Of a DNA stretch of 64,000 nucleotides, positions 48,811-61,300 are shown piece after piece. The notes beneath the pieces are model-generated. The model was given only the letters and a program-made list of their open reading frames with translations. It was not told the DNA's origin and searched no databases. Source of the DNA: Stachybotrys elegans (taxonomy: Eukaryota > Ascomycota > Sordariomycetes > Hypocreales > Stachybotryaceae). Made by a program: the position numbers and the translations under genes. Position 1 is the stretch's first letter. Each line of letters opens with the position of its first letter. The stretch is taken from assembly GCA_020746835.1 (NCBI GenBank), contig JAGPNK010000001.1:2480001-2544000 (forward strand), written 5' to 3'.

Positions 48811-51341
48811 ATGGCTGCGCTGGTGCAGACTTTGCCCCAGCAGACCACAACAGTTACGATGCTTCAGACTCGACCAACCAATGCTGGCATGATGCCCGCT
48901 GGTCAGTCTCAGCTCAACGGCCAATTCGTGGCTGTAAACTCGCAGAATGCCCGGTCTCCATACCAAGCACCTGTTTCACCAACGGCGTATCGTGGGAGCA
49001 CTGCTCCTGTTCAGCCCTACGCATTTACAAGCACGCCGAACCTCAACCAGGCGGTGCAGGCCGTTCCATGGCAACAGCAATATGCTGTCCAACGTACCAA
49101 CTCCTCTCCCGCAGTTCCTATCGCCCAAGGATTCGATCAGAACATGGTGTACCGTGGACGGGGATCACCAAATGCAGTGCCTATGAATCACGGCCATTTT
49201 CACTCGATGGGCGTTGGGCAGGGCGGCTCCCGGGACGACTCGAGCATCGTCACGCCCCGAAATATTGTACCTGCCCCTCGACCCAACTCGGCCGCCTACC
49301 TCTCGGTATCTAGCCAGCCAGTGCCTCCAACGGGGGCATCGAGCAAGAACGCTCCCGAGCGGTATAGGAGGCCCAGCGGCCAGTCATCACAGCACTCTCG
49401 TTCCCAGACTCTTCCGACCAATATTGCGGTGAACACTCAGTTGCAGGCAAATACCAACCCTGCACTGGCAAATCGTCCGAATAGCTTTTATGCCGCTGCT
49501 CCTGGGAAGTCGCTTGATGATTCGCGCCTCAACCGCCAATCTTCGCTCGAAGACGTTAAGCGCGCGCGGGGTCGAAATGTGCACACGACTGATGCGACCG
49601 ACTCCAAACTTGCCTCGTATGACAGGGTTCGATCGGAGGATGCATCCCGTTTAGACGTCACCCCCACGGGTAAATCCTCTGATAAAGACGCAAAAGGCCT
49701 TCGTGTGGTTCCCCTTCACTCTCGCAACGCCAGCTCGGAGAGCGTCTCCTCTAGCCGGAGCAGCCATTCTCGCCCATCTTCTGTATGTTACTCCCCTTCT
49801 CTCTGCATTGCCCAATCACGTAGGTGGCCACATGCTGACAGGGATGCTCCCATACAGGCTACCAACCGCAATGCATCATTCTCCACTGCTAACCCCTCTT
49901 TGTCTGCCTCTGATCAAATGTCTGCCAAGCAGGACCAGGCCAAGCTGGTGAACATTCCCTCGCGGGCCTCGTCATCTGACGCTGCCAAACGAGTCCTCCA
50001 CCCGTCGCCTCTCTCCAAGCCGGCGACAATGCCCACCGATGCCTCTGATAACTCACCTCCGTCGCCGGTGCGACCCTCTACTTCCCGAAACCTGGAATCG
50101 CCAGCCGCAAAGCAGCTCGCTGCCATCAACCAAATTGGCAACAAGAACAAGAGCAAGACGTCGCGACTCCGGAGGGCATTCTCCTTTGGCAGCGCGGCCG
50201 AGTTCCGCAAGGCGAGCGAGCCCGAAGGCGCAGTTGCCGCTGTTGATAAGGCAGAGCCATCACGCCTTCACAAGGACCCCACCGCGGATGAAGCCTATGA
50301 TGCTGAGCAGGCCAGGATCGCCGAGGCGCAGGAGGCTGCAGGACTCGGTCATCAGATTTACGGCAGCCGATTCTTTGGCTCGACCGACAACCTGTCTATC
50401 TCCTCGACGGCATCCTCTGCCTCGATTATGCTCCGGAAGATGGGCCGCGGAATGAAGAAGAGCACTCGATCTCTTGTGGGACTTTTCCGTCCCAAGTCGG
50501 TCATTGGCGTACCGGCAGCAGAGCCATTGGTCCCGGAAGCCAGCCAAGCTACAGTGACTATGGTTACCGTCGAGGCAGAGTCTCGACGCGTCAACGTGTC
50601 GGCCGATCCCCAGAAGGGCACTGGGTTCCCTCATCTCGAGCGCAATTCCATGGATGCGGCGCAGGTACCCGACATGCTGCCAGAGCGCCTTGGCAGCTCG
50701 GGGACTGACAGCTCCGGCCCTCGAAAGAGTATCGTTGGGGGTGACAAGGAGCGCGCCGAAGTTTTGGCCGCTGTTCGTAAAGGCATCTTGAAGCGTATGC
50801 ATAGCCCTTTAACCGCCTACCCTGCATAACCATGATCTAACGTCAATCCCAGGAACACCAAGCCCAAGCACTCGTGTGACGGATGGCTCGCCTGATTTGG
50901 TCCTACCCGAGATTCCAGCCATTGCCGACTCGCCTCTGTCGAGTGCCCCGAGCACACCAAACGACGAGGCTCAAGGTCACCGAAGGACCGGTTCTATCGC
51001 CATCGGCAGCGAGGACTACTTTGTCAGCGCGCTCAGGCTTCGCCAGGATAACAAGAGCAGCCCCTCGACCCCGAACGGTGGAGGCAAGCGCAATGCCACC
51101 TTTTCGCCGCGCATCATCTTCTACGACACCTGGCCCAGCCAGGAGTATGACCGCCGCGGCGAGATTGCTACCTGCAACCGCCTTACGCCGATGCTGGCTC
51201 AGCAGATCAAGGAAGAGCTCAATAACTTCAAGATGGTATGTATCAACTCCCCATGTTCAAGGGCATTCGAGTTGGCTAACCTACCTGGGATAGGAAATGG
51301 AAGTACACGAAAACTCCAAGATCTACACTCATTTCTTCTGA
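48811..51341 (+). CDS. Bni4-like protein (putative PP1-targeting septum/bud-neck scaffold)
   Basis: Four exons: 48811-49782, 49858-50794, 50853-51235 and 51294-51341; 779 aa. Intron 1 (75 bases, GTATGT...CAG) is in frame, so it could also be read through. Most of the protein is low-complexity Ser/Pro/Gln/Asn sequence with basic patches (SKTSRLRRAFSFGSAAEF). The C-terminus is the diagnostic part: a KRNATFSPRIIFYDTW segment, then RRGEIATCNRLTPMLAQQIK, then KMEMEVHENSKIYTHFF at the very end. This matches the conserved tail of yeast Bni4, which binds protein phosphatase 1 (Glc7) and directs chitin synthase III to the neck. The RVxF-like site here (RNATF) is degenerate. In a hyphal fungus a septal role is inferred. 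Confidence 0.8.
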
Positions 51342-52318
51342 TGACGACCTACCTCCAACTACACAAACACACACAATCTTTACTGGCTGTTTCATTCCTG
51401 TCCACAGCGAGGCCTTGCCAGGGCTTAGAAATCATGTATTCTTGTACTCTTGCCGTAAGGGCGTTGGGGAACCAGCATAGTACGGTGTCTGAGGCGTTTC
51501 TTTTTTCATTATCTCTTTTTGCAACACAAGTTTTGGAATTTAGACCATGGGTCATACATGTCGATAATTTTCCTTGGAGCAGATGGCGAGCGGGACAGGC
51601 CGCGAGAGTTTGGCTGCAGCGTTGGACTGTTTGCGTATAGAGAGAGGCCAGAAGCCTTCGGACGAGACATGCTTAGCGCCGTCGCTCTGACTTGACGAAA
51701 GAAGCTACTTTGGAGCTTCCAGCGGAGGGAAGCAGACGAAACCAGACGCCCATACAAACACGAATGGGATGGCGTAGTTAGAGCGAGCATTGGGGGCTGA
51801 TTTCCTTGATATCAGGGGTGTTGTTTGGTCATCTTACCGCCACAAGTACATAGTAGAAACAGGACGGTTGAGCCGCTCATAATATAGGCTTATTCCTGAA
51901 TACTAGATCTATGCCCAATCCATGTGAATGGTATGCAGTAACTCTGTTAATATGAGCGTGTTAATTGGTGGTGGATTTTCAGCCTAAGTGGTTTTTATGA
52001 CGCCAGCAACTAACTTACTTTTCTCAGCCTCAAGGACCCTTACTTATCTATCTACTATTATCAACTTAGGTTTTTTTTTCTTTCTCTTTCCGTCCCCCTC
52101 TAATACCCAAACACCACCACCCCCCGCTCACCACATCCCTCGTTCTGCGCTTGTCTTCTTGCGCATCATTCCCTCGGCTCTTCTAGTCCAGGGGATAAGA
52201 CGGCGCAGAATCTCGGTTGATGCCTTTGCGAGGGCCGCTGTCGCATTCGGGCGGTCTCAGAGTCCAACTGTACCTTCGTCGTTCCGTCGTAGTTTTCCAG
52301 AACAAACAAGTCGCAAGG
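51342..52318. other. Intergenic region upstream of DUS1
   Basis: About 980 bases. It holds the 3' flank of the Bni4-like gene and a pyrimidine-rich stretch near 52070-52170 that is probably the DUS1 leader. No supported gene. Confidence 0.45.
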
Positions 52319-54024
52319 ATGACAACGGGGGCGGGAGATGGTCCTGCGCCCAAGAAGCTGCATGGACGTGCCTTCTACGAGAGCATAGGGAGCCCCAAGT
52401 ATATCGTGGCTCCCATGGTGGACCAATCCGAGTTTGTTCGTCCATCTTGCGCGCCGTGCTTTGCTGGAGGAGCGTCAAGTCAATGTGCTGACATCTCTCG
52501 TTCTCTCAGGCTTGGCGAATGCTCACGCGGTCCTTCATGTCGCCCGAGGAGAACTCGAAGCTCGTTGCCTACACGCCCATGTTCCACGCCCGACTCTTCT
52601 CAGAGGGCGACAAGTACCGAGACTCCCACTTCCAAGCCGTGCGCCCCGGGTCCAACGAGCCGTGGCTGGACGGCAACCCGGCCATCGATCGCCCGCTCTT
52701 CGTGCAGTTCTGCGCAAACGACCCCAACTTCCTCCTCGAGGCGGCCCGACACGCCGCGCCGTACTGCGACGCCGTGGACCTGAACCTGGGATGCCCTCAG
52801 GGGATCGCTCGCAAGGGCCACTACGGTGCCTTCCTGCAAGAGGACCAGGACCTCATCTTCCGCCTGATCAACACGCTGCACAAGGAGCTGCCGGTGCCCG
52901 TCACGGCCAAGATCCGCATCCTGGATAACAAGGAGAAGACGCTCGCCTATGCGCAGAACGTGCTCAAGGCGGGCGCGTCCATCCTGACAGTCCACGGGCG
53001 CCAGCGCGACCAGAAGGGACATCTTACCGGGCTGGCGGACTGGAAGATGATCAGATTCCTACGTGACAGCCTGCCGCCCGAGACGGTGCTGTTCGCCAAC
53101 GGCAACATCCTGCAGGGTGCAGACATCGAGGCTTGTCTGGAGGCAACTGGCGCGGACGGCATCATGAGCGCCGAGGGAAACCTCAGCGACCCGGCCATCT
53201 TCGCCAAGCCCCCGCCCGTGGGACAGGAGGGACGAGAGTACTGGCGAGGCAGAGACGGCAGGGGTGGATACCGCGTCGACGCCGTCATGCGCCGATATCT
53301 GGACATTCTGCACAAGTACATGCTGGACAGCGAGCCGCCCAAGCGACGACCACTCTTCATCCCCGGAGACGACGAATCCTGGCTGGCGCAGAGCGAAGCG
53401 GCCGAGACCGAGGCCGAGGAACCGCAGCGTAAGCGCGTAAAGCGCACCAAGGACACGCGCATCGAAACGTCGCCCAACTTCTCGGCGATGCGGCCGCACC
53501 TGTTCCACATGCTGCGGCACCTTGTCAGCAAGCACACCGACGTGCGCGACATGCTGTCGCGGGGCCGCAAGGACGGCCTGGAGGACTACGAGAGCGTGCT
53601 GGCGGCCGTGGAGCGCAAGGTGGCCGAGGGCCTGCTCGAGTACGAGCGCACCGAGGGCCGCAGCTTCGAGGAGGAGATGGAGGCCCTCCGGCAGCGGGAC
53701 GACGGCCTGCCCGCCGAGGAGAGCTCGCTGGGCGCCGTGCGGCGGTGCAAGCTGCCGTGGTGGGTCGTGCAGCCCATCATCCGCCCGCTGCCCAAGGAGG
53801 CGCTGGCCAAGGGCGCCGTGAGGATGAGCAAGAAGGACATGAAGAAGAAGGCCGAGGAGAGCCAGAAGCTGGGGGGCGGCAAGGCGGAGGAGGGCCAGGC
53901 AGCGCAGGAGAAGAAGGAGGAGACGGAGGGAGCGAATGGGAACGGCGAGGCGGCGGCGAAGGAGGAGGTAGCAAAGCAAAAGGAGGAAGAGATTGCGTCG
54001 AGAGATGCGCTTCTCGCAGGATGA
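52319..54024 (+). CDS. DUS1: tRNA-dihydrouridine(16/17) synthase
   Basis: Two exons, 52319-52435 and 52510-54024, with a 74-base intron (GTTCGT...CAG, phase 0); 543 aa. The FMN-binding TIM barrel starts with SPKYIVAPMVDQSEF joined to AWRMLTRSF. It includes YTPMFHARLF, LFVQFCANDPNFLLEAA, the catalytic Cys in DLNLGCPQGIARKGHYGAF (about residue 134), AKIRILDN, LTVHGRQRDQKG and LFANGNI. The C-terminal 200 residues add a helical region and a Lys/Glu-rich tail. Dus1 uses NADPH and FMN to reduce uridines 16 and 17 in the D-loop of tRNAs. The EDQDLIF block after the barrel signature fits the Dus1 clade rather than Dus2-4. It is convergent with CWC22. Confidence 0.95.
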
Positions 54025-54145
54025 GCGGAGGGCAAGATTGGGTAGATAGGGAAAAAGGTTAAAATAGAATTCACGGGTGATGATATAGATGGGCTGGCAC
54101 GCCCAGTAGAACGACTTCATCTGGCTGTACAATAAATACCATATT

Positions 54146-54160
54146 CATGCATGCATGCAT
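54146..54160. repeat. TGCA tandem repeat
   Basis: Short self-complementary run (ATGC units) in the 3' region between DUS1 and CWC22. Confidence 0.7.
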
Positions 54161-54455
54161 CAATCTTTGCTGATACATCTGTCAGTACATTCCTTGAGAG
54201 ACGAATGGACGCGCCAGTTGAATCACCATGTCCCTTGAGACGGTGACGAGATATAGATGCCAGTCTTCAAATACCATCGCCATGGCGTCCCATTCAAGCA
54301 AGGCCCGGCAATTATGGTCCTCTGGCCGTAATGTATTTAAGATACCTTTAGTACATAAAAATCCCAATTTCAACGCTGATGGTACATCAGAATCCTCCCT
54401 CCTCCCCCTTTCCTTGAAGCCCACCCAGGGCCGTCAATGTGCCGTAATGCAATCT

Positions 54456-56984
54456 TTACCTCCTGCGATCCCCTCCTCTTTCCACCTTTGGCGGTGGCGA
54501 CCGGGAAAGGCTGTCGCTGTCGCGCCTCCTCTTCACGCGCACCGGGCTCGGCGAACCCCCGCGGCCGCTCGGCCCGTCGAATGCGTCTACCCTGCCGCGC
54601 GACGTCGGTCTCGGCGGCGGCGTGGGCGACCGTGTGTACGAATCCCTACGGGAACGGCGGGGTGGCGGCGAGACGCTCTCCCTACGGCGCATCACCTTTC
54701 GGGGAGGCGGGGACCTCGAGTCGTAGGACGGTGAGCGGCTGTCCCTCAGCTTTCTCTTGCGAGGCGCGCTGCTTGCCGAGGAGCTGTTGCGTCGGCGGGG
54801 TGGCCCAGCACCATCTTGACGGCCTCGAGCTCGCGGCGGGGTGGCAGAGACGTCGGTTCGGCGCCGTGATGGCGGGGACGGAGAGCGGCTGTAGGAGCTA
54901 TACGAGGCGCTGCGTGAGCGACTGCGTCCCCGAGGTGCCGGCGAGCGAGAGCGGCTATCGACACTGGCGCTCCGGCGTGAGCGTCGAGGCGGCGAGGCCG
55001 AGTAGGAGCCTCGGCTGCCGTCGCGCCGCCGGGGGGACACTGACCGCGAGTACGACCTGGACCGGGATGAGCTGTAGGAGTAGGAACGGCCTCTGCCGCG
55101 TCGCTGTGACGCAGCGGACTGTGAGCGACGCCCCGAGTCTCGCCGAGGCGTGGGCGAGCGCGAGCGCGATCTAGACCGTGAGGAATAGGAGGATCCAGTG
55201 TAGGAGGAATAGCTCGAGACGGAATCCGAGTCGGAGTCACGGGCGGCTGCGGGTGCGGGCAGAGCCGGCTTGGGCATGTTCTGGAGGTGCTCTCGCATCT
55301 CCTCCGTCAGCGCGCCCATGCCAATGCTGGTGAAGTAGTTGATGGAGAACCGGATGTTGCGTGGGTTCTCCTGGGGGAACAGGCCCTCGAGGCTGGGCCG
55401 CAGCATCTCGTCATTCATCCGCGCCCGGAGCTTGGCCATGCCCATCTCCTCGGCAATGTGCTGGAAGAGAATCTTGATGAAGATACGGCTGCTCGAGGTG
55501 GTCTCGTCCTCGTTCAGGTGAATGACGGACATGCAATGCCACCCAATCGAGTCCACGGCAAACATGTGACCAAACAGCATGGCAATGTTGCGCAGCTTGT
55601 TGTTCTCGTACCGGTGTATCGTGTCGTAGTACTTGGCAAAGGCCTGCTCAAACAAGTCGCACCATAGCCGGTTGATCTTGGCGAACCGCTCGCCAATCAT
55701 GCCAAAGAACTTGGTGTATGTCTTTTCTTGGGAGCAGCACTCCACAATCATGGATGGCAGCTCTGCTTCTTGGCCAATCGGCAGCTTGATCTTCATGAGC
55801 TTGTGTACCGCTTCTTCGGGGTCCGCACTCGACATGATGGTGAGATAGATGGTTCGTCGTAGGTTGACCAGGTCCGCGTTCGACTGGTCCTTGATCTCCA
55901 TGGCCTTTGTCTCCTCGTCCTCCTCTTCAGAGCTCTCGTCGTCATCATCGTCCTCGTCATCATCCTCGTCGTCGCTACCCTCGCCCAAAATCTCCGCCTT
56001 TAGCTTCTTGTAAGCATCCTCATTCTCCTGCCAGTCCGGATCAAACTTGAAAATGTTGAGGCCGTCTTGGACATCAATCTCTCCGTCCAGATCCACCTGA
56101 TGTGTGATCTGATCCTCCTCCTCCACCAGGTCAAGCTCCTCCTTGATGGCAGGGTTATCCTTGAACTTATCCTTGCGAACCTGGAAGAGAACCTCAATCA
56201 TGTACTGCGTACGCTTGTCGATGTCGGCCTCGTGGAGGATATTCCTGAACTGGTCAAAGACGACCATGGCGATGGAAGGCTGCATCTCCTCCAGGTACTG
56301 GCCAACCTCGCGGCAGAAGCCGACCGCAATCTCCACGCTATCGTCCGTCGGCTTATTCAACAAGAGCAGCAGCATCTTTCCCGCTAGCATCTCGTGCTGC
56401 ACTTGGTGGTTGATGAGGTGGGCGAGGAAGGTCGTCGACGAGAGGCACACGGCCTTGTCGTTTCGCTTGAATCCCTTGCGGAACTGCATGACCAGCCGCT
56501 TGATCAGCAGCTCACCAACCTGCGGCAGCTTCGTGTTGACAATGGCCGCCATGGCCGCGTAGATGGGCGTGAAGGGTAAACTCGCCGCCTGGGCCTTCAT
56601 GATGGAGCGGCAGAACAGACCCCGTCCGCGGATCAGGTTCTCCCCAAAGAGCTCGGGGACAATGTGCTTGATGTTGGCCGTGTTGACCTTGTTGATGAGA
56701 CCGTTGATGCTCTTCTTGAGCGCCTCCCATGCCATGCGCTGGTACTCCTTGCTCGTCTTGTCGGTGATCTGGGCCTGCAGCGCCCTCAACCGCGCCGGCG
56801 GGATGTATGTGCCCCCCGAGCGCATGCTGAGGAGCTTTTCGTACTCGGCCTTGGCGGCGGCCTGCTTCTCCTCCTCGGTTCGCACGGGAACGGGTGAACG
56901 CGCCCTCTCGGGCCTGTACGAATCGCCTCCATCGCGCTGCGCTCCGCGGTCGCGACGCGGGATATCGACTTCGGCCGATGCCAT
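54456..56984 (-). CDS. CWC22: Pre-mRNA-splicing factor Cwc22
   Basis: Single exon, 842 aa. The N-terminal 70 residues are charged. A MIF4G domain spans about 75-290 (WEALKKSINGLINKVN, GRGLFCRSIMKAQA, GKMLLLLLNKP). An acidic Asp/Glu run with many consecutive Asp lies near 335-365. An MA3 domain spans about 370-490 (LRRTIYLTIMSSADPEEAVHKL). A conserved block (SINYFTSIGMGALTEEMREHL) closes the folded part. The last 260 residues are Arg/Ser-rich. Cwc22 belongs to the spliceosome, is needed for the first catalytic step and, in many eukaryotes, recruits eIF4A3. Fungal and metazoan forms have the RS tail, which budding yeast lacks. Divergent from DPM2, 518 bases apart. Confidence 0.97.
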   Translation of the reverse strand: MASAEVDIPRRDRGAQRDGGDSYRPERARSPVPVRTEEEKQAAAKAEYEKLLSMRSGGTYIPPARLRALQAQITDKTSKEYQRMAWEALKKSINGLINKVNTANIKHIVPELFGENLIRGRGLFCRSIMKAQAASLPFTPIYAAMAAIVNTKLPQVGELLIKRLVMQFRKGFKRNDKAVCLSSTTFLAHLINHQVQHEMLAGKMLLLLLNKPTDDSVEIAVGFCREVGQYLEEMQPSIAMVVFDQFRNILHEADIDKRTQYMIEVLFQVRKDKFKDNPAIKEELDLVEEEDQITHQVDLDGEIDVQDGLNIFKFDPDWQENEDAYKKLKAEILGEGSDDEDDDEDDDDDESSEEEDEETKAMEIKDQSNADLVNLRRTIYLTIMSSADPEEAVHKLMKIKLPIGQEAELPSMIVECCSQEKTYTKFFGMIGERFAKINRLWCDLFEQAFAKYYDTIHRYENNKLRNIAMLFGHMFAVDSIGWHCMSVIHLNEDETTSSSRIFIKILFQHIAEEMGMAKLRARMNDEMLRPSLEGLFPQENPRNIRFSINYFTSIGMGALTEEMREHLQNMPKPALPAPAAARDSDSDSVSSYSSYTGSSYSSRSRSRSRSPTPRRDSGRRSQSAASQRRGRGRSYSYSSSRSRSYSRSVSPRRRDGSRGSYSASPPRRSRRSASVDSRSRSPAPRGRSRSRSASYSSYSRSPSPPSRRRTDVSATPPRARGRQDGAGPPRRRNSSSASSAPRKRKLRDSRSPSYDSRSPPPRKVMRRRESVSPPPRRSRRDSYTRSPTPPPRPTSRGRVDAFDGPSGRGGSPSPVRVKRRRDSDSLSRSPPPKVERGGDRRR

Positions 56985-57502
56985 CGTCTCCGTCTTGGCC
57001 GCGGATAGAAAGATTCCCTACGTGATCCTTTCCAAAGATGCGATGCGGGGGCGAGCTTCGATGGTCACCGTAGTCGAAGAGTGTGTCGGTGGTGGTGTCG
57101 CATGTCTGTTAATGTCAGTTTCCTGTCTCTGCACCCTGTAGAAAAAAGTCAGTGCACAGACCAGCGAGGCTGGGCAGCCTGCTGCTACCACCCCACATGC
57201 GCCATTAGGTAATCCATCAATCGTAGCCCCCCAAGGTAAAGCTAGCTTAGTACCTAGTACCTTAAAGATTACAGTGCATGCAAGTACCGTAGCAGCTAAA
57301 TCGCGGTTGGCAGGTACAACGTCACCCACGGGAGATCGCGCCAAAGCTCCCCTAATTCATTCGGCCAACGTGGAAGCATTTGCAACCTCCCTGCGCTTCC
57401 ACGATCAAACTACCTAGTAGCAGTCGGTCTTCTTCTTCACCAGAACTGTCTGGATCTCTTCTCACCCCGTTTTGTCGTCATTCTGTTTGTCTCGTCTTGA
57501 CA

Positions 57503-57897
57503 ATGGTACGCTATGTCCCAACTCCTATCCTATCCTCTCCTTTCCCGTACCCCGCGACACTCACAGTAACTGACCGCAATGTGTACACAGCTCGACAAAC
57601 TCGTCGGCCTCACCATGTTGGTGGCCGCCTCTGTCGTCTTTCTCTACTATTCCATCTGGACTCTGCTGATGGTGCGTGTGCATACCTCCCCTTCTGATCC
57701 ACATTGGCTTACCAAAATCACAGCCCTTTGTTGACGACGGCCACCCTCTGCACAGCTTCTTTCCTCCTCGAGCCTGGGCCATCCGTATTCCCGTTATTCT
57801 CGTCCTCCTCGGATCGGCGGTGGTTGGCTCTTTCATGGGCATGGTCATGATTCGAAGCAACAGGAAGAAGGCTGCCAAGGCCAAGAAGAAGGCCTAA
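57503..57897 (+). CDS. DPM2: Dolichol-phosphate mannosyltransferase regulatory subunit Dpm2
   Basis: Three coding exons: 57503-57505 (the ATG alone), 57591-57671 and 57724-57897; introns of 85 and 52 bases (GTACGC...CAG and GTGCGT...CAG), phase 0; 85 aa. The two membrane spans are LVGLTMLVAASVVFLYYSIW and WAIRIPVILVLLGSAVVGSF, separated by PFVDDGHPLHSFFPPR, the Dpm2 signature. The tail is Lys-rich. Dpm2 holds the catalytic Dpm1 subunit in the ER membrane, where dolichol-phosphate-mannose is made for N-glycans, O-mannosylation and GPI anchors. The 3-base first coding exon would be missed by most gene finders. Confidence 0.92.
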
Positions 57898-58339
57898 AGG
57901 TCGAGCTGGGAGAAGCCGTCGTCGTGCTGGCTTGCTGCAGAGAACCGGAGGTTCAACATACTGCAAATATTAGACGACTATCGCAGTGCTTTTTGCGGCT
58001 CACAAGAAAGAACTACGACGGGTCAAAAATGGACACATGAAAAAGTGAGGGTATCTGAGTCTATTATCGAGGCACACTTCCAAGTTCAATGCTGCATAAA
58101 TAAACGAGTGTACCAGTGAAGGCAACGCGTCCAACAAGCAAGGCCCAACAGTACTAGGAGGAACAAATCAAAGAGCAGAAACGCCAATGACTGTGGTCCA
58201 GCTCACCCATCTCTCCAAGCTGTCCAACCAAACCAAGAGATGCCGCAATGATTGTAAAGGACAGTGTAGTTTCAGTGTTGAATTGACAACCACATTTCTC
58301 AAGCAAGTCGAGACTCGTGCTACCGTATCCTTGCACCAA
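57898..58339. other. Convergent intergenic region DPM2 / BCAS3-like
   Basis: About 440 bases of 3' flank from both genes; nothing coding is supported. Confidence 0.5.
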
Positions 58340-61300
58340 TCACACCCTTTGGTCAGCAAAATCAAGCACTTCACAGTCGTCTTCAAAGAAGCCATCTTCC
58401 TCCGCATCGCCGCGGCGTGCACCTCGACGCCTCCTGGTTGTCACAACGATCTGCTCCTCGTTGCCAACCTGCAGAACTCGCTCCATGGCCGACGCAGGCA
58501 GCGCCCGATGGTCATCGATATTACCAATGTCCTCGCTGGAAGTCATGGGGAGGCCAAGATCGAGCTGCACAACAGCAATATCCTGTCCAAAGGCCCAGGC
58601 CGATGTGTCTAGTGCGGGTATGGGACTTGGCACCTCGCTCGCAGCAGACTTCTTCTTTTTCTTGGACCCTTGTTTCTCCTCTAGGCTAATGCCAGCCAGG
58701 AGGTACGAGACGCCATCGACCTGTGCAGCTGGGTCTTTGGTGTATTCACAGAGCGCCACGCGTCGATCTGTGTGGAAGGGCTGGTACGGTGCACTCGATT
58801 CGATCTCTGCCTGGGGAATCGCAGCCTCGAGGCTAAGATCGTAAGACATGGCCCGCGGGCGGGCATTGAGCGTCAGAGTGTTGCCGGCGTCCATCTCCTG
58901 ATCAGACAGATCGAGAACTTCATCTTGCGCTCCTAGGTCAAGAATTTGGCGGATAGCTGGTGCGAGCACATCGTCGGGCAACAGGGGAAGCTTGAGATCC
59001 TTGTACGGGCTGGAGCGAGAGAACCGACGGCCCCCTGGGCCTGCCTGAGCCGATGGCTGGCGAGGCTTGCATGGGAACGTTCGCACGACACCGCTGCCCA
59101 CTGCAAATAGAGCGTGGGTCTTCCGGCTCCTAATCCAGGTGACACACGCCGAAGCTGGCAGCATTGTGCTGTGAGGGAGCGAAACTCGGTTCTCCCCATT
59201 GTGGCGGAGCTGGCTGATGGCGGATCCCGTCTTGCCAAGCGAGTTGCTGATGCTGGCGGCAATTACACGACCGCCGTGTGCTGCCGAGTCCTTGAAGGTG
59301 TTGCCGGCCACAGCAGGCACAGAAGCGCTGCCACGGCGCTGTCTTGTGACGAAGGGCCTCGCAGCCTGGTAGGCAGCACCAAGTGCTCCCGACGCCATCG
59401 AGACGGCCGAGTTGGGGGCCTCTGGGGGCTCCGAGGCACTTTCAGCCGTAGGCTTGCGGCGGCGTGGTGGGGGCCAGATGGAAGCGCTGAACGGCATATC
59501 CAGAAGGTGGATGGTTCCTCGCTCGGTGACCATGGCAAGTCGATCACCCTGGGGTTCAGCCCAGGCGACTTCGACGATGCGGGCAACCGTCATTCGCGAA
59601 AACTGGGCAATCTGGCGAACATGCGGTCCAATGCTGTCGTTGGACGAAAGGGTAGCTTGCAGGGGGGACGACTTGGTGTACTGGACACGCATGAGGTCCC
59701 AAACAGTCTGCACGTCGCCCTTGCTGCTGGCGGTGAAGAGCGACAAGGCCGACGGCGAGAAGGAGAGGAAGCTGCACCCCAGGGGAGTTGCGAATGTTGT
59801 CAGAGGGTGGACGGAAGTCGAGGTTGAAAGTGTATCAACATCGAGAATCGAGACAAGCCCAGGCTCCTTTGGCGTTGCCTGAACATTGGCACCGTGGGTG
59901 GGCGGGAAGTGGCTTGGGTCGGGATGCGGCGAGCGCGCACCGGTCCACTGCTGAGGAGGGGACCGCGCTTGAGGCTGCTGCGACTGAGGGCTCACCGATC
60001 GATTCCAGTATGAATTCCAGGCCTGCAGACCCTGCTGGCCAACCCACTTGGCGCCCTGTATGAGCTCCTGCGTCGTCTCTCGCATGATTTTGTTGACCAC
60101 GCTGTCGGAAATAGGCAGATCGACTGACGAAGTCACCGTTGGCAGGTGCGGAGGCGTCAGGGTGGAAGTGCCGGGAGACCGACCCAGCAAGGGGACTGGG
60201 ATCTGTGCCCTGAGCGTAATCTGCGACGAAGGCGCAGATGGACAATAGGCAATCCATCGCCCGTTGAGCGCGATGATGGGAGTCTGGGGGTTGGTGCGAG
60301 GGGCGACTGAGGGGGACTGTGTCTTGTCGTTCTCTTCGGCCATTTCGCCTCGGAAGCTCTGCTGCAGGCCCGTCCATACTTTGCCAGCACAGCCGAATCT
60401 CTGAGTTGTCCCATGCTCAAGGAGGTGGCGGAAGATCCAGCACTCTCCCGTGATGCCGGAGCAAACGGCGATGGTTCCCCCGTCAGCTTTGATGGTGAAG
60501 GCGCCGCTGGGAGGTGGCGGGTGGAAGACGGGGCTCTGAAGTGGAATGGCCGAGTTTACGGGTATAGGTTGGCTTTGCAAAAGCACGTCAACCAACTTGT
60601 TGGTTTTGAGCGAGTAGACTTGGACAGAGGTCTGATAGGAGTCGACGATTGGGGTAGAACGTCCCGAGAAGCCGTCCTGTTGAGGAATAAGCAACTGGGG
60701 GGCGATCTCGTCGTGCTGGCCCTCCATCTCCCCAGGGCGAGCTGCCGTGGTAGGTGCCGGCTGGGGCAGGACGGGACCGTGAAGGACAACAGCCACGAGC
60801 GGAAAGACTGACTCCGCTTCCCCTCCGAGGGTCCACGGCAGTATCTTGGCGTGGAAGACACCTCCTCGCAGCCCTTTCAGGCTGGCGACTGGGGTAACGC
60901 TCCTCTTGCTCACGGCATGGACCTCTAGACCACCCTCGTAGCCGGTCAAGGCCACTGTGTCGGCGCCGTGGACGGCGTCTGGGGTCCGAGGCAGCCTATC
61001 GAGACCGAAAAAGTAGCCCCGCTCGCCAGCTTTCATGCCGGCTTGGGGAGCAAAGTTCAAGTCGAGCCCCGGGGCGCCATAGAAATGGGCCTGGGGATGG
61101 TGCGGCAGAGGGGGGTTTGAGCCGGCTCGAGCGTGCGAGTGCATGGAGCTGCGGCGATGAGCAGCGGCGGACTGCTGAGACTGCATGTCCTGGGGCTGGT
61201 AGTGGGCGTCCATGTGGAAGCTGACGGGACGGCGGGCGTTGTTCGGGGGGAGGGCGAGGCTGGGGAGGCGCTCATGTAGTTCCGTTGGGTGGTCCATCCG

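Noticed and set aside
53059..54132. 357-codon minus-strand frame antisense to DUS1
   Set aside because: Leu/Arg-rich shadow of the GC-rich DUS1 coding strand; the DUS1 catalytic motifs lie on the opposite strand.
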